Source: Oscillospiraceae bacterium (GTDB lineage: Bacteria > Bacillota > Clostridia > Oscillospirales > Oscillospiraceae). Taken from it: a DNA stretch of 64,000 nucleotides. The notes below the pieces were generated by a model. The model had not been told where the DNA came from. It did no database searches and was given only the letters and a program-made list of their open reading frames with translations. The position numbers and the translations under genes were made by a program. Positions 58,547 through 64,000 of this stretch are shown here, piece by piece. How positions within the stretch are numbered: position 1 is the stretch's first letter; every line of letters starts with the position of its first letter. Location: NCBI GenBank assembly GCA_015067945.1, contig SVLM01000007.1, positions 1 to 64,000 of the forward strand, in the 5' to 3' direction.

Positions 58547-60526
58547 TTAAGGCAGATACTGGGCAAAGAACAGTTCGCTGCGATTGTTTGTATCAAAGAG
58601 GTTATTATACTGAATATACCGATACTTTCTCAGCCACTCCGCTTCTATGCCGGATGCCTCCTGATAGGGAACGAATTTTTTCAGACTTGGTGAATAGAAG
58701 CCGTGGGCATTCATGGCAGGAATCGCATTCTCCACATCGGACAGAAATTGGTAATACGGAGGCAAATCCATATCGGCAGCCTCGAACAGATACAACGGCA
58801 GGTAATTCAGGCTTGTACCGGATACTTCCTTCTCCTCGATATCGTAGTTCGCCCACACAAAGAACGGTACTTTATACTGGAGCATCCGCTCATCCAATGT
58901 TTCAAAGGATCCGCCGTGGATCTGCTCATAAAGCTCATTTTCCACGCTGGGGAAATGATCGCCAAAGAACACCAAAACCGTCTTTTCCTCGGATTTCTCC
59001 AATTCAGAGATCAAATATTCCAAAGCCTTGTCAGATTCATGCAGCACAGATAAATATTGCTCTGCCCGGGGATATTCTTCACCATAGCCTTCCAGCTTGA
59101 TGGTTTGCTCGTAGTTCTCGCCAACATACTTATAGCCGCCATGGTTTTGCATGGTGATGCCAAAAATAAAGGCAGGCTCTTTAGAATCGCTTTCTGCCAG
59201 TTTGCCCAGCACATACTCATACATTTCCCGGTCGCTGATCCAGTTTCTCAGCATATTCTCTTTGGGATAGTCCTCCTCAAACGTGCTGAGGCCAAATCCC
59301 AGCCGGGGATACACATTGGGTCTGTTCCAGTTTTTCGCCAGGCAGGGATGGGTGGCCATGCAATCATAACCGTAGGACTCCAAAAGCCAGGTCAGCGAGA
59401 AAGTATCTGTGCGAATATACTGCTGATACGGCACGCTGCCCATGGGCAATGTGCCCATGGAGACGCCGGTGAGAAATTCAAATTCGGAGTTTGCTGTAGA
59501 GCCGCCGTAGGCCGATGCATAGGCATAGCCGCGAATCGTGTTTTCCGTGAGAGAATCGTAAAACGGCAGCACCGGCTGGTTGGTTTGCAGACCATCTCCA
59601 AGCACCCGAAAATCCACAAAGGACTCATTCATAATGACGATAATATTTGGTCTTTCCTCCGCCGGGTCAGCATCCTGCCGGTAAGGCTCCTCGATAGCCC
59701 CTATTTCATCCTTGGAATAGCCATCCGGTGCGGTAATGAACGCATCACGAATACTGGCGATATAGTTCACATAGAAGCCGTTCATCGTGCTTCCTGATGT
59801 ATTGAAGCTGCATGTTTCTACCTTCCATGCACCCAAAACCACAATTACCAGCAGTGCGATGCCGGGGATCACACTCAGCCAGCGGAAGCGGCTGCGTTTA
59901 CGGTCAAGGCTGTCACCAAACGAGAACTGACAAAGCAGCATCAGTGTCAAAACACCGGCTCCCAAAGCCATGCGGAAGGTGATCACCGGAGCATACTCCC
60001 CTACGACTTCCAACGCCGTTCCCAGTGCGTACAAATCGGAAAACAGCATATCCCGCCCCCGGAATTGCCATACATAGCAATTGATCACCGCAATAGCAAA
60101 CAGAAGTAACGCCGTAATACTGACTGACAGTTTCCATCTTCCGATGCACGCAAAAAGCAGGCAAAACAGTGCAAAAATAAAGGCAATATTCAGAACAATC
60201 AGCTTTTTCTCCATCAGCCAGATCGTAATGGTATCCAGTGCGGTCCAGCTCCATAAAAGCACACCGCAGGCCACCGCCAGACTCCAGCACGCGTTGAGAG
60301 CGTAATGCACCACCGACTTATGGGCAGTGATATCCACCGCTCCCACAAAGGCAAACAGCAAAAACATCGGAATTGCCAAAATGGCCGGATTGCTGATTTT
60401 TGGGGTGCCCTCAAGGAAGCTGTTGCGAAGAATCACCATTGCCATGGCGAAGATGCCGCCCAGCAGAAGGCTGATTCCGAATTTTACCGACTTGAGGGAG
60501 AATTTAAACGAAATATAGGATTTCAA
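58547..60526 (-). CDS. LTA synthase-family sulfatase-fold membrane enzyme
   Basis: The 659-residue protein has about five to six N-terminal membrane helices and an extracytoplasmic alkaline-phosphatase-fold domain (about 290-620). Metal and nucleophile motifs are present: IIVIMNESFVDF (Glu), GGSTANSEFEFLTG (Thr nucleophile) and VFFGDHFPS (Asp-His). Relatives polymerise glycerol phosphate or transfer phospho-groups to surface glycans. A TTG start at 60526 is chosen because GGAGGG lies 6 bases before it; the longer GTG reading at 60562 has no such site. A final C-terminal segment follows the domain. Confidence 0.87.
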   Translation of the reverse strand: MKSYISFKFSLKSVKFGISLLLGGIFAMAMVILRNSFLEGTPKISNPAILAIPMFLLFAFVGAVDITAHKSVVHYALNACWSLAVACGVLLWSWTALDTITIWLMEKKLIVLNIAFIFALFCLLFACIGRWKLSVSITALLLFAIAVINCYVWQFRGRDMLFSDLYALGTALEVVGEYAPVITFRMALGAGVLTLMLLCQFSFGDSLDRKRSRFRWLSVIPGIALLVIVVLGAWKVETCSFNTSGSTMNGFYVNYIASIRDAFITAPDGYSKDEIGAIEEPYRQDADPAEERPNIIVIMNESFVDFRVLGDGLQTNQPVLPFYDSLTENTIRGYAYASAYGGSTANSEFEFLTGVSMGTLPMGSVPYQQYIRTDTFSLTWLLESYGYDCMATHPCLAKNWNRPNVYPRLGFGLSTFEEDYPKENMLRNWISDREMYEYVLGKLAESDSKEPAFIFGITMQNHGGYKYVGENYEQTIKLEGYGEEYPRAEQYLSVLHESDKALEYLISELEKSEEKTVLVFFGDHFPSVENELYEQIHGGSFETLDERMLQYKVPFFVWANYDIEEKEVSGTSLNYLPLYLFEAADMDLPPYYQFLSDVENAIPAMNAHGFYSPSLKKFVPYQEASGIEAEWLRKYRYIQYNNLFDTNNRSELFFAQYLP

Positions 60527-60586
60527 AGCATACCCTCCGAGATTGTTTGGTCTTCCCGCCACAAAAGAACCATCAGATTTATTCTA

Positions 60587-60615
60587 ATGTTAGCATAGTC
60601 TCTTCCATTTTACAA
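60587..60615 (-). promoter_or_regulatory. possible promoter of the LTA synthase-family gene
   Basis: Minus-strand TTGTAA (60610-60615), 17 bases, TAACAT (60587-60592). Moderate match. Confidence 0.5.
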
Positions 60616-60675
60616 CCTTTTTCCCCATATTCCCTGCCCAAACACCCCATCATCCGGAAAACAGTACATTTTATA

Positions 60676-60704
60676 TTGACGAAAATAGACCCAAATAGTA
60701 AAAT
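60676..60704 (+). promoter_or_regulatory. promoter of the alkaline phosphatase gene
   Basis: TTGACG (60676-60681), 17 bases, TAAAAT (60699-60704). No clear PhoB box was recognised. Confidence 0.75.
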
Positions 60705-60740
60705 ATAAATAGGTTTTTATAACAGAAAGGAGACACTCCC

Positions 60741-62150
60741 ATGAGCAAGCACGCCCAAAAGTCAATTTGTAAAGCACTCTCCTTATTAATCATCGCCGCA
60801 CTGATTTTCATGTCCTTTGCGGCCTGTTCCCCCTCCGATTCCAAGCCCGCCTCCACTTCCACCCTGAACGGCATTTCCCTCGGGGACTTCTCTATCGTTT
60901 ATGCCGACGAAAGCTACGGTTACAACGAGCGGGCAGCCCAGTACATCCAGTCCGAAATTGCCAGCCGCACCGGCCTGAATCTTGCTGTGCTGAAGGACAG
61001 CGATGCCACCTCCGGCACCTATGAGATCGTGGTGGGCGACACCTCCCGGGACATCTCCTCCCGCTTAGAGCCGGTGGCTGACAGTGTTCAGTTTAACATT
61101 CTGGCAGAGGATACCCAGATTGCAATGGAGGGCGAGTATTTCGTCATCGCCGCTGCGGCGTATTACTTTGTGAACACCTACATTCCCGAAAACAACCACA
61201 ATGCCGAGATTCCCAAGGAAGTTACCACCCATGAACCCATTGTGGAATCCCCGGATAACTACATCCTCATGATCGGCGACGGCATGGGCCCCAACCAAAC
61301 CCTGCTGTTTGAGGCCATGACCAACAACCGGGAATTTGGCCACGGTGAAGACACCTTCTTCGGCTATTATCTGCCCTACTCCGGCTTCCACAGGACCGGA
61401 TCCTTGACCGGTGTGACCGACAGTGCCGCCGGCGGTACTGCCCTGGCCTGCGGCATCAAGACCATCAATTACTATGTGGGTCAGGACAAAGATCACAACC
61501 CCGTCCAGTCCATTACCGAGCTGGCAGGCTCTTTGGGCATGGCCACCGCAGTCATGTCCACCGAGGCCAATACCGGTGCAACCCCTGCCGCCTTCTCCGC
61601 CCACGCAGACGACAGAGAGCTTTCCTCCGACATCATCCCCAGCCAAGCTCAGCTGAAGCAGACATACGGCACCATCATTGAGTGCGGCTATGACTATTAC
61701 AACACCAATGGCGTAAAGAATATCTGCAAAAAAGTGACCAACACTCTCAACACCTTGAGCGAGGATTCCGACGGTTTCTTCATGATGTACGAGGAGGCCC
61801 ATACCGATAAGCACAGCCACACAAACGACATCGCCAAGGCCTATGATGCCATGATCCGGTTCAACCGTGTGATCGCCGTGGTGATGGAATACGCCTTCTA
61901 TCACCCCAACACCTTGGTCATCATCACCGCTGACCACGAAACCGGCGGCTTGACCGAACAGGACGGTAGCTTTGTATATACCTCCGAAGAGCACACCGGA
62001 GTGGATGTACCCGTATTCGCTTACGGCGTCGGCGGGGAGCTGTTCCACGGAAAGACCATTGAAAATGTTCAGATTCCCATGACCCTCGCCAGCTTTATGG
62101 GTGTTAACGATTTCGGTGACCAGACCACCTTCAAGCCTTTGGCGGAATAA
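60741..62150 (+). CDS. alkaline phosphatase, probable lipoprotein
   Basis: The 469-residue protein has an export signal ending in SFAAC (Cys29, lipoprotein-like), then an N-terminal region of about 140 residues resembling small glycan- or wall-associated modules. An alkaline phosphatase domain follows (about 170-465): MIGDGMGPNQ (metal Asp), VTDSAAGGTALACG (Ser nucleophile) and ITADHETGG (Asp, His). It should release phosphate from outside substrates. It stands alone next to the LTA-synthase-like gene, on the opposite strand. The start follows AAAGGAG. Confidence 0.92.
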   Translation: MSKHAQKSICKALSLLIIAALIFMSFAACSPSDSKPASTSTLNGISLGDFSIVYADESYGYNERAAQYIQSEIASRTGLNLAVLKDSDATSGTYEIVVGDTSRDISSRLEPVADSVQFNILAEDTQIAMEGEYFVIAAAAYYFVNTYIPENNHNAEIPKEVTTHEPIVESPDNYILMIGDGMGPNQTLLFEAMTNNREFGHGEDTFFGYYLPYSGFHRTGSLTGVTDSAAGGTALACGIKTINYYVGQDKDHNPVQSITELAGSLGMATAVMSTEANTGATPAAFSAHADDRELSSDIIPSQAQLKQTYGTIIECGYDYYNTNGVKNICKKVTNTLNTLSEDSDGFFMMYEEAHTDKHSHTNDIAKAYDAMIRFNRVIAVVMEYAFYHPNTLVIITADHETGGLTEQDGSFVYTSEEHTGVDVPVFAYGVGGELFHGKTIENVQIPMTLASFMGVNDFGDQTTFKPLAE

Positions 62151-62178
62151 CGAAGCCAACAAGCAAAGATATAAACCA

Positions 62179-62217
62179 AGACCTCCGGCTTAAGGTTAAG
62201 CCGGAGGTCTTTTTTTA
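62179..62217 (+). terminator. terminator of the alkaline phosphatase gene
   Basis: AGACCTCCGGCTTAA/TTAAGCCGGAGGTCT hairpin followed by seven T. Confidence 0.92.
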
Positions 62218-62228
62218 TCCTATAAAAA

Positions 62229-63209
62229 TCAGACAGTGAGAACTACCTTACCCACATTCTGGCCCTTGTACAGAATATCATGGGCGGCCTCTGCCTCCTG
62301 TATGGGCAGGACCTTATAAATGGTGGGCTTGACCTCACCGGTGGCAACCTTGGGCCACACATCCCGAACCAGGCTGGCCAGGATCTGAGCCTTCATCTCC
62401 GGCGTACGGGAACGCAGGGTGCTGCCGATGATGCGGACATTACGGACATAAATGTTCTTCAAATCGATCTGGGTGAACTGACCGGCCAATGCCGCGATCA
62501 TGATCCAGCGGGCACCGTGAGTCAGATAGTGGATGCACTTGCCCATGATCTCACCGCCCAGGCAGTCAATGGCCACATCCACACTGTGACCATTCTCCAG
62601 CTCTTCCTTCAGCACCATGGAAATATCTTCCTTGGTGGTAACCACCACTCTGTCAGCATTCAGATGGGTGATGGATGCGGCGATCTCCTCCGTCAGAACG
62701 GTGGTGATCACCCGGACGCCAAAGGCCTTAGCCATAGGAATGATCACGCTTGCCAAGCCGCTGGCACCTGCGTTCATCAGCAGTGTGTTGCCGGGCTTGA
62801 TGTTGCCCTCAATGAACAGATTCAGATAAGCTGTGGCAAAAGCCTCAGGAATTGCCGCAGCCTCCACCATGGAGCAGTTTTCAGGCACGGGCATCAGCAT
62901 ATCGTACTTCACATTGGCAAACTCCGCGTAACCGCCGCCACCGAGCAAAGCACAGACCTTGTCGCCAATTTTCCAATTGGACTTCTTAGCAGCTTCTTCG
63001 CCCACTTCCACAATGGTACCGGCGATTTCCAGACCCATCCATTCCGGACAACCGGGAGGGGGCGGATAGTCACCTTCACGCTGCATCAGGTCAGCACGGT
63101 TCAAAGCGGCTGCCTCGATCTTAACGAGGCAATCCTCCTTGCCACAAATGGGATTGGGAACATTGTCCCAACGCAAAGAACGGTCATCATTTACGAGAAT
63201 CGCTTTCAT
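62229..63209 (-). CDS. NAD(P)H:quinone oxidoreductase (zinc-free MDR family)
   Basis: This 326-residue medium-chain dehydrogenase of the quinone oxidoreductase (PIG3/TIGR02824-like) type has LVKIEAAALNRADLMQREGDYPPPPGCPEWMGLEIAG, typical of that group. A Rossmann glycine stretch, LMNAGASGLASVIIPMAKAFGVRVITT, gives NADPH binding. Catalytic zinc ligands of alcohol dehydrogenases are absent. The start overlaps the stop of the upstream MBL-fold gene by four bases (ATGA), so the two are coupled. Confidence 0.9.
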   Translation of the reverse strand: MKAILVNDDRSLRWDNVPNPICGKEDCLVKIEAAALNRADLMQREGDYPPPPGCPEWMGLEIAGTIVEVGEEAAKKSNWKIGDKVCALLGGGGYAEFANVKYDMLMPVPENCSMVEAAAIPEAFATAYLNLFIEGNIKPGNTLLMNAGASGLASVIIPMAKAFGVRVITTVLTEEIAASITHLNADRVVVTTKEDISMVLKEELENGHSVDVAIDCLGGEIMGKCIHYLTHGARWIMIAALAGQFTQIDLKNIYVRNVRIIGSTLRSRTPEMKAQILASLVRDVWPKVATGEVKPTIYKVLPIQEAEAAHDILYKGQNVGKVVLTV

Positions 63210-63892
63210 ACACTCAATTCCTTTCTTGTTTTAAATAGAATTCCGGTTTGAATACCGGGATCATGAGATAACAGAATTTGATACTGGGAAGTTCCATACT
63301 TCTCCAGGAACTCCAGAGATTTTTGGGGATCGTGGCTGACCCCCGTGGGAATGTGCCGGTGGATGCAAACCGGCAAATAGCATTCATCGCCGCCAAACAC
63401 CAGACACCCTTGCGGTGTGCTGAGCAGTGCAATGCTGGAACCCACGCTGTGTCCGCCGATTTTTAAGACCTTGACGCAATCGGCAACGATGCATTCCTCC
63501 GCAAAGGAAACCACGACAGTTTCCGGGTGGATGTAGGAGTGATCCTTGCGGTACTCCTCTTCCTGAATGTAGATCACCGCATTCGGAAAATGGTGAACAC
63601 CCTGAATATGATCATGGTGGGCGTGGGTTATGATCACATCTGTGATCTGCTCAGGCCGGATGCCGTAGCTGCAAAGTGCAGTGGCGGGAGATACATGGTC
63701 TGCCAATACAAATCCGGGCAGGTCATCACATCCGGCATCAATGAGTATTTTTCTATCCCCTATTTCGATCAGGTAAAGTAGAAATCCGATAGAATGTACG
63801 GTGTTGGGATCACCGCCGGACAGCACCATACTCTCCAACATCGTCGACCGGCCATAGCATATCCCATGGACAGTCAATTTTTCACATTTCAC
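63206..63892 (-). CDS. metallo-beta-lactamase-fold hydrolase, AHL-lactonase-like
   Basis: The 228-residue protein has the MBL signature ITHAHHDHIQG (HxHxDH) and the later metal ligands in KIGGHSVGS, FGGDECYLP and LLSHDPG, the arrangement of the N-acyl homoserine lactonase-like branch. The substrate is not known and the fold serves many esters and lactones. The start is uncertain: a GTG at 63892 overlaps the preceding gene by a few codons, and a TTG at 63877 comes just after its stop. The gene is coupled to the quinone oxidoreductase gene. Confidence 0.82.
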   Translation of the reverse strand: MKCEKLTVHGICYGRSTMLESMVLSGGDPNTVHSIGFLLYLIEIGDRKILIDAGCDDLPGFVLADHVSPATALCSYGIRPEQITDVIITHAHHDHIQGVHHFPNAVIYIQEEEYRKDHSYIHPETVVVSFAEECIVADCVKVLKIGGHSVGSSIALLSTPQGCLVFGGDECYLPVCIHRHIPTGVSHDPQKSLEFLEKYGTSQYQILLSHDPGIQTGILFKTRKELSV

Positions 63893-64000
63893 AGCACTGC
63901 AATACCAGCTTGTACAAAGCAAGCTCATAGTCGTAGGTATAGGGATTTTCCTTTTCGCCCTTAACCATATAACCAAAGGTTTCCATCATACAGCCGTAGC
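63882..64000 (-). CDS. C-terminal fragment of an upstream gene, possibly a Gfo/Idh/MocA oxidoreductase
   Basis: An open frame enters from the right edge and ends at the TGA at 63882-63884. Its last residues read YTYDYELALYKLVLQCCEM, after METFGYMVKGEKENP. This ending resembles the C-terminus of Gfo/Idh/MocA-type dehydrogenases (NPYxYDYELxLYxxVLxACG), but only 38 residues are visible. It overlaps or abuts the MBL-fold gene, so three genes are likely in one operon. Confidence 0.45.
   Translation of the reverse strand, partial: YGCMMETFGYMVKGEKENPYTYDYELALYKLVLQCCEM

Overview
The window looks like chromosomal DNA from a spore-forming, Gram-positive gut anaerobe of the Oscillospirales/Clostridia type. 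This rests on spoIVA and a SpoIIQ-like LytM protein, acetogen-type metV-metF, strong AGGAGG ribosome-binding sites, sigma-A promoters with mostly 17-bp spacers, lipoproteins with Thr/Glu/Pro-rich linkers, and many small palindromic repeats of the kind common in gut Firmicutes. Genus cannot be fixed from the sequence alone. No transposase, integrase or CRISPR array was seen.

Layout. 1-3310: start of the S10 ribosomal protein operon on the minus strand (rpsJ, rplC, rplD, rplW, rplB, rpsS) behind a long leader. 3330-14350: SGNH lipoprotein, spoIVA, a YfhO-type membrane protein, a structured leader RNA driving a PfoR/EIIC-type transporter, tex and a large lipoprotein. 14400-21350: luxS-mtnN, an XRE-LiaF-like regulator, an M23 peptidase, aspS, an amidase and trmL. 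21377-29506: pgk, tpiA, a Sua5-coaE-M18 peptidase run, a RodA/FtsW protein and an O-antigen-ligase-like protein. 29560-33900: tRNA-Gln, tRNA-Lys, a three-gene phage-type lysis cassette, metVF, a repeat-rich stretch and tRNA-Arg. 33897-45422: mutY, a PHP phosphatase, a divergent type II topoisomerase pair, YitT, an ECF sigma factor with its membrane partner, and a CDF exporter. 45488-46479: a four-helix-bundle protein gene, a coupled lipoprotein and an array of unlike hairpins beside tRNA-Gly. 46600-49180: yerC and a polar amino acid ABC transporter. 49314-51830: an AT-rich insert with a leader peptide/attenuator, a lipoprotein and a subtilase. 51867-64000: DUF1858, trmK-nif3, yebC, surface and zinc-ribbon proteins, an LTA-synthase-like protein, alkaline phosphatase, a quinone oxidoreductase and an MBL-fold hydrolase.

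Functional links. luxS and mtnN form the S-adenosylhomocysteine recycling and AI-2 route. metV and metF make the methylene-THF reductase of one-carbon metabolism. pgk and tpiA are glycolytic. trmL, trmK, the Sua5-type protein, aspS and four tRNA genes serve translation. RodA-like, LTA-synthase-like, YfhO, two amidases and the M23 protein act on the envelope or spore.

The most unusual structures are non-coding or short. (1) A 128-bp element next to tRNA-Arg has ends that copy the 3' end of that tRNA in opposite orientations. A truncated relative beside tRNA-Lys carries that tRNA's sequence instead, and the two share the motif CGAATSATCTAAAT. (2) An array of seven different hairpins joined by GATAT linkers is bounded by inverted TTTTGCAATGA ends, and one end supplies the -35 box of a four-helix-bundle (23S-intervening-sequence-type) gene. 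(3) A leader peptide whose stop codon lies in a terminator stem has no resistance gene behind it. (4) A structured leader of unassigned class precedes the PfoR-like gene.
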